64,000 nucleotides of DNA from Deltaproteobacteria bacterium (GCA_019309115.1 JAFDGW010000002.1:1-64000), one strand, 5' to 3'. Counted from the stretch's first letter, positions 27,831 to 37,661 are shown. The notes: generated by a model from the letters alone, not told the origin. Numbers and translations are program-made.

Positions 27831-27967
27831 ACAAACACCCCATAATACATTTCTCTCATTTCACGCATCACGCACTCAAAAAGCTCACAAGTTTTGTACT
27901 ATCATTAACCCCATATTTTTTCTTCTCAGCTACATCAAACTCACCAAGGATTCCACCCCTTAACAAT

Positions 27968-30490
27968 TCACAGCGGCGCCGAAATTTTTACAATACTCAT
28001 TTGAGCAATCTCTTCTTGGCTCAAACCTATGGAAGATAATATGTCTGCTGGTCTTACAACGGGTGCATCTCCGCCCCGCACGGTTACATCCACTATATCG
28101 TCGTCAATTTGAATAATCTCCATTATAACACGATCGGCTGAAACTTCCTTAACTCCCTTCTTTCTCTTCAAAATAATGTTCCACCGTTCACGATTTTTAA
28201 AAGCATCCATCAAACGTAGCACCTCATTCCTTTTTATGCCTTCTATTCTATAAACAATCCATTGTGGCGGTGCTTTCACTGGTTTTCCCACATAAGCAAT
28301 CATTTCCACAATACGCAATTCCTCCGGTATCGTTCGATTCCACTTTTCAACAAACTCCGAAGCTTCCACTGGCTCCACAAGTGCAACCCAACCCCGCTCA
28401 CATAAGCTCTCCATCCCAACAGGCAAGGCATCGTCAAAGGAAATTCGGGGAAGGGGGTGAAACCCTTGGCTATAAGCCACGGGGACTGATGTCCGACGAA
28501 GTGCTCGAGAAAAAACACGCTGTATATCCGTCTGGGAATAAAACCTGGCGCGTCCTAGTTTCCTGTAAACAAAGGTGTACCAGTAAAGTTGTGTCGTAGC
28601 GGAGCAATTTGCAGATTTAGCAGAATCAACGATTACGGTTTCGGGGTACTCCAAAGATTGCCATACTTCAGGGCTAACCTTCTCAAGATCGCAAACCCCA
28701 CAGCCAGTGCAATGCCCCCAGCGACAATCTTCGGTATATTCTTCCATCTTTGCCTTTTCATATTCCCTGATCAGGTACTTTTTTGAAACGCCGGAACTGA
28801 GATGATCCCAAGGAAGAGGATCGCCCAGGTCGTAAATCCTAGTAGCCAGTGCATGCGGATCCATACCCTCTTCACGTATTGCTTCTTTCCACACTTCCTC
28901 CTTGAAGAGTTCCGTCCACCCGTCCAGTCTTGCCCCCTTTTTCCATGCTTTTAGAACAACCCGGGCCAGACGTCTGTCTCCACGCGAAAGTACCGCTTCC
29001 CATAGGCTTTGCCCCGGATGATGCCACTTAACCTTAACGCCCCTAAAACGACGTAGTCGCCCCTTCAAATAATCGAGTTTCCTTTCCACCTCATCACGAG
29101 AAATCTGACCACACCATTGAAAAGGGGTATGGGGTTTGGGAACAAAGGTGGAAACCGATACGTTAAGGCGACCCTGCACTTTTTTCCCTAGTTTCCATAA
29201 CTCAGAACAAAGAAACACTATGGCATCAAGGTCTTCATCTGTCTCGGTGGGAAGACCTATCATGAAGTAAAGTTTGAGCAGTTTCCATCCGGCTTCGTAA
29301 GCATATCTTGCTGTTTCCATAAGATCGCTGGTGGATATGTTCTTGTTGATAACTCTTCTCAATCTCTCACTTCCCGCTTCAGGAGCTAGGGTAAATCCGG
29401 TCTTGCGCACAGAGCGAATCGCTTTGATCATTTCATGGGACAAGGTTCCGACCCGAAGTGAAGGAAGTGAAACCGCAACTCTGTGCGGTGCCAGTTCTTT
29501 CATGGCGAGAGGCAGTAGTGAATTAATCTGGCTGTAATCACCGGTACTTAACGATAATAGCGACACCTCTTCATAACCAGTTTTCAAAACACCTTGCCGA
29601 AGAGCCTCCAATACCTGCTCAGGATGTCTTTCCCTAACAGGGCGATAAATAAACCCAGCCTGACAGAAACGACACCCTCTTGTACAACCACGAGCTATCT
29701 CAATACTAAGCCGGTCGTGTACTATCTCCAGAACAGGCACTATTTCATCAATAGCGGCCGTGCAAGGAAAGGCATTCAAAGACCTTACTATACGCTTAGA
29801 GACGCTTGTGTAGTCGTCATAAAGAGCCTTAATCCCCATAAACTTGCCGTTAGATGAATAATGCGGCTCAAAAAAAGAAGGCACATAAATACCTTCTATG
29901 TGTCTGATTATCTCAAGAAAACCAAAACGATCTGTGCCACCTTTTCTTTTCCATTCACGATAGGCAGACACTACATCGAGAATCACCTCTTCTCCATCAC
30001 CAAGCACCATGAAGTCGAAAAAGTCTGCGACCGGCTCGGCGTGGAAGGTACATGGCCCCCCGGCGACAACGAAGGGATCTTCTTCCGTACGGTCCTTTGC
30101 AAAAAACGGAACCCCGCTCAGGTCTAATACCGTTAACACGCTGGTGTAAGAAAGTTCATATTGAAGGCTGAAACCAAGAAAATTGAATTGTTTTAGTGGT
30201 CTAGCAAATTCAATGGAACAAAGGGGAACACCGTTGCTACGCAACCAATCTTCTCTATCGGGCCAGGGAGTATAAGCCCGATCAGCGACCACACCTTCGC
30301 AACTGTTTAGGATTCGGTAAAGTATCCTCAGACCAAGATGACTCAGGCCGACTTCGTAAACATCAGGAAACACCAAGACCCATCTGACGTCTGCCCTGTT
30401 CCAGTTCTTTTCTGAGCGGATGGTTTCCAAACCAGCGTATCTCCCTGGCTTTTCCACAAGGAGGAGCTCATTCCCGAGGCCGCAATCCAT
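27968..30490 (-). CDS. TIGR03960 radical SAM protein fused to a TIGR03936/DUF2344 domain
   Basis: An 840-residue two-part protein. The first 620 residues hold a B12-binding-like N-terminus and a radical SAM domain with the cluster motif IARGCTRGCRFCQAGF near residue 265. The last 220 residues (YRKLGRARFYSQTDIQRVFSRALRR, YSQGFHPLPRISF) match DUF2344, which in other genomes is a separate gene. The pair is usually beside rng, as here. Function is unknown; a tRNA or rRNA modification role is often suspected from context, but nothing in the sequence proves it. Confidence 0.88.
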   Translation of the reverse strand: MDCGLGNELLLVEKPGRYAGLETIRSEKNWNRADVRWVLVFPDVYEVGLSHLGLRILYRILNSCEGVVADRAYTPWPDREDWLRSNGVPLCSIEFARPLKQFNFLGFSLQYELSYTSVLTVLDLSGVPFFAKDRTEEDPFVVAGGPCTFHAEPVADFFDFMVLGDGEEVILDVVSAYREWKRKGGTDRFGFLEIIRHIEGIYVPSFFEPHYSSNGKFMGIKALYDDYTSVSKRIVRSLNAFPCTAAIDEIVPVLEIVHDRLSIEIARGCTRGCRFCQAGFIYRPVRERHPEQVLEALRQGVLKTGYEEVSLLSLSTGDYSQINSLLPLAMKELAPHRVAVSLPSLRVGTLSHEMIKAIRSVRKTGFTLAPEAGSERLRRVINKNISTSDLMETARYAYEAGWKLLKLYFMIGLPTETDEDLDAIVFLCSELWKLGKKVQGRLNVSVSTFVPKPHTPFQWCGQISRDEVERKLDYLKGRLRRFRGVKVKWHHPGQSLWEAVLSRGDRRLARVVLKAWKKGARLDGWTELFKEEVWKEAIREEGMDPHALATRIYDLGDPLPWDHLSSGVSKKYLIREYEKAKMEEYTEDCRWGHCTGCGVCDLEKVSPEVWQSLEYPETVIVDSAKSANCSATTQLYWYTFVYRKLGRARFYSQTDIQRVFSRALRRTSVPVAYSQGFHPLPRISFDDALPVGMESLCERGWVALVEPVEASEFVEKWNRTIPEELRIVEMIAYVGKPVKAPPQWIVYRIEGIKRNEVLRLMDAFKNRERWNIILKRKKGVKEVSADRVIMEIIQIDDDIVDVTVRGGDAPVVRPADILSSIGLSQEEIAQMSIVKISAPL

Positions 30491-30617
30491 CCTCCAATCC
30501 TCCCTTCGTCACATTTTAGCGAAAGGCTTTTTAGCACGCGAAAAAGCATCTGTGTATGAATTTGCAGAACAGACAAAGTGCTCAAGTACTGAAAGTGCAT
30601 ATTATCACATTTATGGC

Positions 30618-30646
30618 TTGCAATGCAGGCGATGCCGTGCTAGATG
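30618..30646 (+). promoter_or_regulatory. Likely promoter of the small membrane-protein gene
   Basis: TTGCAA at 30618-30623, 17-base spacer ending GTGC, and TAGATG at 30641-30646. The extended -10 layout is the same as at the rpsB promoter. It lies 84 bases before the ATG at 30730. The rest of the 30491-30729 gap shows no gene. Confidence 0.55.
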
Positions 30647-30729
30647 ATGCGTGATTTGGCTTGATGCTGGTTCTCAACCATTTTTCATCAGATAACGAAC
30701 GGACAAGGTAAAGGAGAGGAGGAAAAGGA

Positions 30730-31047
30730 ATGAAGGTGTTCGTTGGCGGCTTGGTTGCGGCTTTTTTGGGTATTATTGGAATTTTCATGTTTTTTGGCGA
30801 TTTTCTTCGCCTGCTGGCCGGTGCCTTACCCCTTGCGTTGCTTCTGGGTGGAGCAATGGCTGCATATCTTGGTTATGATGAAGTAAGAGATCAGGTTAAC
30901 TTGCCGTTCATTAAAAAGAAAGAAGCTGAAGATGTAGCAGAAACCGGTGACGATATCAGCAAATACAAAGAGGAACTTGAAAAATATAAGGCGGAAGTTG
31001 AAAAACTGAAAGCTGAGCTTGAAAAGAAGGGACAGGAGGAATCGTAA
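30730..31047 (+). CDS. Small membrane protein with C-terminal coiled coil, unknown
   Basis: 105 residues: two hydrophobic helices (about 3-25 and 30-48), then a charged helix with heptads (KYKEELEKYKAEVEKLKAEL) predicted to be a coiled coil. A strong AAGGAGAGGAGGAAAAGGA ribosome site, its own promoter and a terminator directly after the stop make it a well-defined single-gene unit. I do not recognise a family. The shape resembles membrane-anchored phasin-like or stress-type proteins, but that is only a visual likeness. Confidence 0.75.
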   Translation: MKVFVGGLVAAFLGIIGIFMFFGDFLRLLAGALPLALLLGGAMAAYLGYDEVRDQVNLPFIKKKEAEDVAETGDDISKYKEELEKYKAEVEKLKAELEKKGQEES

Positions 31048-31087
31048 GAGTTTTTCTTTGTTTTGTTTTTTGAAGTCATACGAAAAA

Positions 31088-31110
31088 GCACCCGGCGTGG
31101 GTGCTTTTTT
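31088..31110 (+). terminator. Bidirectional rho-independent terminator
   Basis: GCACCC (31088-31093), loop GGCGT and GGGTGC (31099-31104) followed by TTTTTT on the plus strand and preceded by AAAAA, so it also gives a U-tract on the minus strand. It ends the membrane-protein gene and, from the other side, polA, whose stop is four bases away. Confidence 0.88.
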
Positions 31111-31113
31111 GTT

Positions 31114-33819
31114 TCAGGAGTGTGCTTCCGCCCAGTTTTTTCCTATTCCAACATCAACAACGAGAGGAACCTTTAAATCCACAACGTTTTCCATTTCTTC
31201 TTTTACCAAGCTCTTTATCTCCTCCAGTTCGTTGTCGGCCACTTCCAGAACCAGTTCATCATGGACCTGTAGTACCATTCTGGCAGACGGTCGTCGATCG
31301 GACAGTTTCTTGAAAATGCTTATCATTGCTTTTTTAATTATGTCCGCCGCCGAACCCTGAATGGTAGTGTTTACGGCAAGGCGCTCCCCCTGCTGGCGAA
31401 TCGTTCTAGATCTGTCTTGAAGTTCCGGAATGTGACGAATCCTACCCATAAGCGTTCTGCAAAACCCCCTTTCGGTGGCCTCTTCAATGGTTTTCTCAAT
31501 AAACCGTCTAACCCCCGAATACCGATTAAAATACCTGTCAATGATTTCTTTTGCTTCCCTCTTGCTAACTCCAAGTGCCTTGGATAATCCATAGGGACCC
31601 ATGCCGTAAATAATTCCGAAATTTATTGTTTTCGCGAATCTACGCATATCCGGGGTAACCTTATCAAGAGGAACATGAAAAATTTCTGAAGCCGTTCGGC
31701 TGTGGATGTCCTCTCCGCGCCTGAACGCCTCAATGAGACCTTCATCTTCGCTGTAATGCGCAAGAATGCGGAGTTCTATCTGGGAATAATCGGCCGACAG
31801 AAAAATCATGCCCTCTTCAGGAATGAAGGCTTCGCGAATGCGCTTCCCCTCCCCCGTCCTAATTGGAATATTTTGCAGGTTCGGATCGGAGCTGCTCAGC
31901 CTGCCCGTTGCCGTAACGGTCTGGTTGTAGGATGTGTGAATCCTACCGGTACGTTGATTTACCATCTTGGGAAGGGCATCAACGTAAGTGTTTTTCAGCT
32001 TTGCCAGACTTCGGTAGGCAAGAATCTCCTGAACAATCGGGTGCATTGGAGCCAGTGTTTCCAGTACACTCATGTCAGTGGAAGGGCCTGTTTTTGTTTT
32101 CTTGACGACAGGAAGCCCCAGCTTATCGAAAAGGATCTCCGCAAGTTGTTTCGGTGATTGAATGTTAAACTCAATCCCCGCCAGTTCATAAATCTTTTGT
32201 TCACAATCCCTTAGACGCTCATCAAGCTCTTTCGAGAGGTTCTTCAACACCTTAGTGTCCACACGTACACCACACCGCTCCATATCTGCAAGAACCTCAA
32301 CAAGTGGCATTTCTAACTCATAAAAGAGGGAAATAAGCCCCTCCTGTTCCAGCCTTTCTTTAAGAAGCGGCACTAGCCTGACCACAACCTCAGCATCTGC
32401 CCCGGCATATTCCGCAGCTTTATCAACGGGCACCTCAGCGAAAGACAGAACTTTTTTTCCTCCTATGCCGGTAGATGTTAGTTCCTTGTAGGACAACATC
32501 CGCTCCCCAAGATAGCGCTCAACAATCCATTCCAGGCGGTGAGCATGCTGGCCGGGTTCAAGCAGATAACTTGCTATCATGGTATCGAATTGGATACCCC
32601 TGAGATTCACCCCGTAATGGCTCAAAACAACCCGTTCATATTTAAGATTCTGACCATATTTCGGGAAACCATCATCTTCCAGCAAAGCCTTGAACTCACT
32701 CAAAATGCTGTTTACAGAAAGCTGAGAGCGACCACTTCCAATGTTGGTGTGTTCTGCGGGAATGTAGTAGGCTTTATGAGGTTCCGAGGAAACGGCCATG
32801 CCAACAATTCGGGCATCCATCGGGTTTTCTGATGTGGTCTCAAGATCAACAGATACGAAACCGGCCTTGCGAATCTGGTCAACCACGTTCTTCAAGTCTT
32901 CCACTCTGAAGATCAGATCAACCCGTCTCTCATGTGCTTGCATCTGAATATCTTTGCTTTCAATGTTCAAGTCTTGCAAAAATTTCCTGAAACCAAGGCG
33001 ATGGTAGATTTCTCGGAGCCTTTGCTTGTCGGCTTCCGTTGGGCTGAAGAAATCAGGCGTTATATCAGGCAAAAGATCTTTTCTGAGCAAGACCAGCTTT
33101 TTCGACAGGAAAGCCTGCTCTCTGTATTCGATCAGTTTTTTTCTCAAGCTTTCCGGTTTCACATCGTTTATTCGATCATACAGCTCCTCAATGGACGAAA
33201 CCTTTTTCAGGAGGGCCGATGCTCGCTTGGGTCCTATCCCGGGAACTCCAGGTACATTGTCGGACTTGTCTCCAACCAACCCAAGGAAGTCCGCCATCTT
33301 TCCAGGAGGTACACCAAATTTCTCCTCCACTTTTTTATCGTCATACACAGTATCTCTCTGAGGGTCCCACTGAATTATGCTCTGATTCTCAACCAGTTGA
33401 TGAAGATCCTTGTCGCCACTGACGATTACAACACTGAAACCCCAAGTCTTTGCCCATTCACAAATGGACGCAATTAGATCGTCGGCTTCGTAGCCCTCCT
33501 TCTCCAGCCTTGGAATGCCGTAAGCATCGCAAAGCTCTTTCACATACCCCAGCTGAGCCATCAGTTCATCCGGCATCGCTTCCCTTGTTTCTTTGTACTT
33601 GGGATAAATTTCGTGGCGAAATTTGGGACCGAAAGCGTCAAAAAGAACGGCAATGTACTGGGGTTTTTTCTCCTTTAACACCTTATGCAGCATCTGGGCA
33701 AAGCCGAATATAGCCTGAGTTGGTGTTCCGTCAGGAGCTGTAAGGTGGCTTTTTATAGCAAAAAAGGCCCGATATACATAAGAACTACCATCAATCAGAT
33801 AAATGGTCTTTCTTTGCAT
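31114..33819 (-). CDS. polA: DNA polymerase I
   Basis: Replication and repair polymerase with three domains. 5'-3' exonuclease: YLIDGSSYVYRAFFA at the N-terminus, SGDKDLHQLV, VGDKSDNVPGVPGIGPKRA. 3'-5' exonuclease: VSVDLETTSENP and YAGADAEVV keep the acidic residues, so proofreading looks intact. Polymerase: LSADYSQIELRILAH, RRFAKTINFGIIYGM and VLQVHDELVLEV. I choose the ATG at 33819 (MQRKTIYLIDG) with AGGA upstream; the open frame extends 16 codons further into the next gene. About 901 residues. Confidence 0.95.
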   Translation of the reverse strand: MQRKTIYLIDGSSYVYRAFFAIKSHLTAPDGTPTQAIFGFAQMLHKVLKEKKPQYIAVLFDAFGPKFRHEIYPKYKETREAMPDELMAQLGYVKELCDAYGIPRLEKEGYEADDLIASICEWAKTWGFSVVIVSGDKDLHQLVENQSIIQWDPQRDTVYDDKKVEEKFGVPPGKMADFLGLVGDKSDNVPGVPGIGPKRASALLKKVSSIEELYDRINDVKPESLRKKLIEYREQAFLSKKLVLLRKDLLPDITPDFFSPTEADKQRLREIYHRLGFRKFLQDLNIESKDIQMQAHERRVDLIFRVEDLKNVVDQIRKAGFVSVDLETTSENPMDARIVGMAVSSEPHKAYYIPAEHTNIGSGRSQLSVNSILSEFKALLEDDGFPKYGQNLKYERVVLSHYGVNLRGIQFDTMIASYLLEPGQHAHRLEWIVERYLGERMLSYKELTSTGIGGKKVLSFAEVPVDKAAEYAGADAEVVVRLVPLLKERLEQEGLISLFYELEMPLVEVLADMERCGVRVDTKVLKNLSKELDERLRDCEQKIYELAGIEFNIQSPKQLAEILFDKLGLPVVKKTKTGPSTDMSVLETLAPMHPIVQEILAYRSLAKLKNTYVDALPKMVNQRTGRIHTSYNQTVTATGRLSSSDPNLQNIPIRTGEGKRIREAFIPEEGMIFLSADYSQIELRILAHYSEDEGLIEAFRRGEDIHSRTASEIFHVPLDKVTPDMRRFAKTINFGIIYGMGPYGLSKALGVSKREAKEIIDRYFNRYSGVRRFIEKTIEEATERGFCRTLMGRIRHIPELQDRSRTIRQQGERLAVNTTIQGSAADIIKKAMISIFKKLSDRRPSARMVLQVHDELVLEVADNELEEIKSLVKEEMENVVDLKVPLVVDVGIGKNWAEAHS

Positions 33820-34603
33820 TTCCCACGTCCTTTTTTTCACTTTCCAGCGGAGGTGGTAAATACTCAAGGTTTACATGGCTCATTGCTCTGAAAATATTTC
33901 CTCGTACTTTATCGTTAACACGATAAAGACTCCCCAAAAACCGGCGAATATGGGTGCGGGTGCTTTTCCCAGCTGACGGACAGGGATTTGGAAAGTGAGG
34001 CAAACCAGTTTGCTCAACGAACCTTGCTATTTTATGAGAAGGAACCAGTGCTAGCGGACGAATAACCACAATTTCACCATCAAAAAAGGTTTGTTTTGGA
34101 ACAATCGAAGACGTCTGGCCGCTAAAACAGATATTCATAAAAAATGTTTCAATAAAATCGTCCTGATTATGTCCGAAAGCTATCTTGCGAAATCCAATTT
34201 TCCAGGCATGTCTGAACAGAGTCATACGCCGTAAACGGGAACACAGAAAGCAGGGATGTTCCAGGTTTGCCTTGCTATGGGCTTTGATGCCATGATCGGT
34301 TTTTATAATGTCATAGGGAACATCGATTTTTTCAAAAAATTTTCTTAGCTCATCGGCAATCGTTGCATCAAAACCAAGATCAACATAGATGGCCCGTAAT
34401 TCATAATGTATCGGAACATGGCGCAGCCTTTCCTGCAAGAGCGTTAGCAAAGTGATGCTATCCTTTCCTCCGGACACAGCTACGGCTATATGGTCACCAT
34501 CCTCAATCAGGCCGTAACAATGCACTGCCTTGCCGAAAAGATGGCGCACTTCTTTTTCCAAGTAACTCATGAGGTCATCTCGGTATGGCTGAATCCTGAG
34601 CAT
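33791..34603 (-). CDS. TtcA-family tRNA 2-thiocytidine-type synthetase
   Basis: PP-loop ATPase that thiolates tRNA; E. coli TtcA makes s2C32 with a [4Fe-4S] cluster. The PP-loop AVSGGKDSITLLTLL is at residues 42-56, the cluster pair HPCFLCSRLRR gives Cys118 and Cys121, GHNQDDFIETFFMN is the family motif, and Cys208 in PNPCPSAGK is the likely third ligand. The 270 residues fit. ATG at 34603 overlaps the VWA gene by 29 bp; an ATG at 34570 just after that stop would avoid this. Its end overlaps polA. Confidence 0.88.
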   Translation of the reverse strand: MLRIQPYRDDLMSYLEKEVRHLFGKAVHCYGLIEDGDHIAVAVSGGKDSITLLTLLQERLRHVPIHYELRAIYVDLGFDATIADELRKFFEKIDVPYDIIKTDHGIKAHSKANLEHPCFLCSRLRRMTLFRHAWKIGFRKIAFGHNQDDFIETFFMNICFSGQTSSIVPKQTFFDGEIVVIRPLALVPSHKIARFVEQTGLPHFPNPCPSAGKSTRTHIRRFLGSLYRVNDKVRGNIFRAMSHVNLEYLPPPLESEKKDVGNAKKDHLSD

Positions 34604-35771
34604 TAAGGTAAGCCACGGCGCTTTTAAGACTACCTATGGTTAGGTCTTCCATGTGAAATATCGACGCAACCCGCCTAATGGTTATGCTTTCATATTTCCA
34701 CATTTTCTTCGGAATCGGGTTCAACCATACGCTTGCTGGGAAAGCTTTCCTGAGTTCCTGCAGCCATTGATAGCCAGGTCTTCTTACCATAGAAAACATG
34801 TCGATAGCACCAAACGAGGCCATGAGTTCTGAAGGGGCCATATTGGCATCGCCTATGATTATGAGCCTTGCATAAGGGCTATGACTCAAGAGATCTTCCC
34901 ACTTGACCGGTTTTGTACGGGGCGGATCAGCATAAACAGTTCCGTAGATGCAGTTATGAAAATAATAATACTTTACATCATCGAAAGTATCCCTGATTCT
35001 GCGAAAAATCAGTTTCACTAGCGGTATGTATGGCGTCATTGAATATCCACCGTTGTCCAGAAGAACGACCACAGAAACTTTGTTTCTTAGTTCTCGACGA
35101 AAAACCAATTCCAATTCGCCGCCATTTCTAGCCGTCCTGGCAATAGTTTCGTCAATATCCAGCTCACTCAATGGCCCAACGGGCCTGAGACTTTTCATGG
35201 AAGATAGAATTTGCCGTATGTTTTCCCTCGTTAGAGGAGCATCATCGCTGTAATCAACATACCTTCGTTCATCAATCACCTTGCTTGCAGTCCCGTGCAT
35301 TCCGGAACCGTAAACCCTAACCCCACTCTCTGAAAACCCGCTGTGACCGTAAGGCGGTCTACCCCCTGTCCCTATCCAGCGATTACCGCCTTGATGACGG
35401 CCTCGCTGCTTCTGAACCGTTTCCCAGAACCGCTTAATTAGATCCTCAAGGGGTATCGAATGTACGACATCAGGAGGCAAATTTCCCTTGCGGATTTCTT
35501 CAGAAAGCCATTCCCTAAAAGGCTTATAAGTCAGGAGTCTTTCCCATTCTTCGGCAGTTATGCCACCAGAGCCGTCCAGAAAGTAACTCTTAAAAATCCT
35601 CTCGAAGATATCATAATGCTCCACTCGTTTTACCGTTACAAGCCGAAGCACCACGAAAAGTGTGTCTAGGTTCGTAACAAGCCCCTTGCTTAAAGCCCTG
35701 TAAAAGTCCATGATGGCATGCACACTTACAGGAACGCCTGCTTTCCTGAGTTCGTAGAAAAAAGTCAGCAT
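34575..35771 (-). CDS. VWA-domain protein (CoxE-like)
   Basis: 398 residues starting FFYELRKAGVPVSVHAIMDFYRAL, the usual start of CoxE-like VWA proteins that are partners of MoxR ATPases. The C-terminal VWA-like part has VVVLLDNGGYSMTPYIP (about residues 237-253), where the metal-site DxSxS pattern reads DNGGYS, and a later GDANMAPSE. The modified site makes metal binding uncertain. It lies one base after the MoxR gene. Such pairs act as metal-inserting or protein-remodelling chaperones in other systems; the client here is unknown. Confidence 0.78.
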   Translation of the reverse strand: MLTFFYELRKAGVPVSVHAIMDFYRALSKGLVTNLDTLFVVLRLVTVKRVEHYDIFERIFKSYFLDGSGGITAEEWERLLTYKPFREWLSEEIRKGNLPPDVVHSIPLEDLIKRFWETVQKQRGRHQGGNRWIGTGGRPPYGHSGFSESGVRVYGSGMHGTASKVIDERRYVDYSDDAPLTRENIRQILSSMKSLRPVGPLSELDIDETIARTARNGGELELVFRRELRNKVSVVVLLDNGGYSMTPYIPLVKLIFRRIRDTFDDVKYYYFHNCIYGTVYADPPRTKPVKWEDLLSHSPYARLIIIGDANMAPSELMASFGAIDMFSMVRRPGYQWLQELRKAFPASVWLNPIPKKMWKYESITIRRVASIFHMEDLTIGSLKSAVAYLNAQDSAIPR

Positions 35772-35772
35772 T

Positions 35773-36636
35773 TCAGTACCGTCCCCGGCTGGAAATTCCT
35801 TTGAAACGCAATATATCTTCTGTTCTCTTAAGAAGCGTTCCGATGAATGGAATATTCTTACCTCCGCCGGGGCCCTTTACCCCCGCTCTGCGCATTGCTC
35901 CTATCCAATCCAGTAACTCCGCCGTTGCGGGAGGCTTCTCAAAGTCCTGCTCACGCAATCGGTAAAACACCGTAAGGCATGCTTCAATAAACGGCTCGGG
36001 TATATCTGGATAATGCAACCGCACTATAATGGCCATCTCTTCTGGTGACGGAAAGGGAATATAATGACAGAAACAGCGTCTCAAAAACGGATCAGAAAGT
36101 TCTCGTTTGGCATTACTTGTAATAACGATTATGGGCCTGTGCTTGGCCACCACCTTGTAGTTGATTTCACGAATTATGAATGAACCATCCTCCAGCACAT
36201 CTAAAAGGTTATCTTGAGTATCTGAATCGGTTTTATCTATTTCGTCGAGCAACAGTACTCGTCTGTCATCGGCGGTAAAAGCTCTACCGATGGGGCCAAA
36301 ACGAATGTAGTCCCAGATGTTGTTTACATCGCGGCCACTATCCCCACTACCGAAACGGGAATCGTTAAGACGCAAAACCGTGTCGTAAACATAGCAAAGT
36401 TCTTCTCCTTTGAATGTAGATTTACATCGGGCTTCTTCCATGCGAAGGCCCAGCGCTCTAGCAATTTCAAAGGCAAGCTGCGTTTTGCCCGTCCCTGCTT
36501 CACCTGTGAGAAGCAATGGTTTTTCCATGGCAATGGCGATGTTCACGATCTCTTTGAGTTCGGGGTTTAGATAATATCTGTCGGTGCCATCAAATCTGAG
36601 TTCATAACAATCTCTCATTTTCGATTTTACTCCCAT
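35773..36636 (-). CDS. MoxR-family AAA+ ATPase
   Basis: Walker A LLTGEAGTGKTQLAFE near residue 40, Walker B VLLLDEIDKTD near 128, sensor IIVITSNAKRELSDPFLRRC with Arg finger near 170, as in the MoxR group. 287 residues. The likely start is the seventh codon ATG (36618) or the ATG at 36636. It pairs with the VWA gene downstream. MoxR ATPases remodel proteins or insert metals together with VWA partners. Confidence 0.88.
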   Translation of the reverse strand: MGVKSKMRDCYELRFDGTDRYYLNPELKEIVNIAIAMEKPLLLTGEAGTGKTQLAFEIARALGLRMEEARCKSTFKGEELCYVYDTVLRLNDSRFGSGDSGRDVNNIWDYIRFGPIGRAFTADDRRVLLLDEIDKTDSDTQDNLLDVLEDGSFIIREINYKVVAKHRPIIVITSNAKRELSDPFLRRCFCHYIPFPSPEEMAIIVRLHYPDIPEPFIEACLTVFYRLREQDFEKPPATAELLDWIGAMRRAGVKGPGGGKNIPFIGTLLKRTEDILRFKGISSRGRY

Positions 36637-36860
36637 TCTTTAGCATCTGACTCGGACGGTCAACAATACCACATAAGAGAGTATCAGGGAACACTCGAAA
36701 ATCCATCGTTTCGTCAAATGACGAAGGTAGGAAGAACTCCTTAACGAGTCTTGGTCTCAGCTGATTTTCTTCCGATCACCTTCCACAAACTTCTTGACAC
36801 ATTGCCGTACTCTCGTGCAAAGGCATCTTGGTCCGGCTACTGAGGAGGAATATTAACCTT

Positions 36861-37661
36861 ATGTCTCGAACTCCAGATGCCTTAAGAATTTACAGAAAAT
36901 CGCCCTTGATCAGAAAAGGTTCGTTTTGCCTTGTCTGTTCAACTTTGCTCGATCAAATCCCTGGACTTGCTTACGGCTTTTTCACCAGACATGGTGGAAT
37001 CAGCAAGGGATATTATAAATCCCTTAACGTCGCTTATTCCGTAGGCGACGATCCGGAAAACGTCAGTAGGAACATAGAATTTATACGTAAATTCCTGGGA
37101 TTTAAGTCCATAGTGTGGGGGCGCCAGGTCCACGGAACGAAAATCGTCTTTGTCAATGATGAGAAAAAGTGGCATTACCCGGAAGCCGATGCTTTTATTG
37201 TAAAGAGCGCTGGTGTGGGTATTATGATAAAAACCGGAGACTGTCAGGCAATATTGATTGTGGATCCGGAATTGAAAATAACGGCTGCGGTACACTGCGG
37301 TTGGCGAGGTTCTGTGAAAAACATTGTTGAGAAAGTGGTAAACATGCTGTGCTTAGAATTCGGTAGCAAACCTGCTAATCTTGTCGCTGCCGTAGGGCCT
37401 TCATTGGGTCCTTGTTGTGCCGAGTTTGTAAACTTCAAAAGGGAATTGCCCAAGCCCTTTTGGAAATACCAGGTGAGACCAAAGTTTTTCGATTTCTGGG
37501 CCATCACTAAAAACCAATTAATTCAGGCGGGATTGACTTCAGAAAATATTGACATAACCGGCTGGTGTACTTTCTGTAATCCAGATCTGTTTTTTTCGTA
37601 CAGACGCAGGAAAAAAAGCGGTCGCATGGCGGCGGTAATAGGCTTTCGCAATATCGCTTGA
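36861..37661 (+). CDS. pgeF: Peptidoglycan editing factor PgeF (YfiH, laccase-domain)
   Basis: PgeF removes wrongly placed L-Ser from UDP-MurNAc-peptides; relatives were annotated as polyphenol oxidase or purine nucleosidase. GLAYGFFTRHGGIS, WGRQVHGTKIV, TGDCQAILIVD, AVHCGWRGSVKNIV and VGPSLGPCCAEF are the conserved metal and active-site regions. ATG at 36861 follows GAGGAGG by 12 bases and fits family starts better than the upstream in-frame codon at 36828. Its stop is 11 bases before pyrK. Confidence 0.92.
   Translation: MSRTPDALRIYRKSPLIRKGSFCLVCSTLLDQIPGLAYGFFTRHGGISKGYYKSLNVAYSVGDDPENVSRNIEFIRKFLGFKSIVWGRQVHGTKIVFVNDEKKWHYPEADAFIVKSAGVGIMIKTGDCQAILIVDPELKITAAVHCGWRGSVKNIVEKVVNMLCLEFGSKPANLVAAVGPSLGPCCAEFVNFKRELPKPFWKYQVRPKFFDFWAITKNQLIQAGLTSENIDITGWCTFCNPDLFFSYRRRKKSGRMAAVIGFRNIA

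Noticed and set aside
31114-36636. Defence-type operon (VWA, MoxR, polymerase, PP-loop protein)
   Set aside because: polA has all normal domains and TtcA is a housekeeping tRNA enzyme; VWA/MoxR is CoxE-like. Nothing here shows an antiphage role.
36775-36830. TTGACA-based promoter before pgeF
   Set aside because: The -35 is perfect but no acceptable -10 lies 16-18 bases downstream, so I did not list it as a feature.
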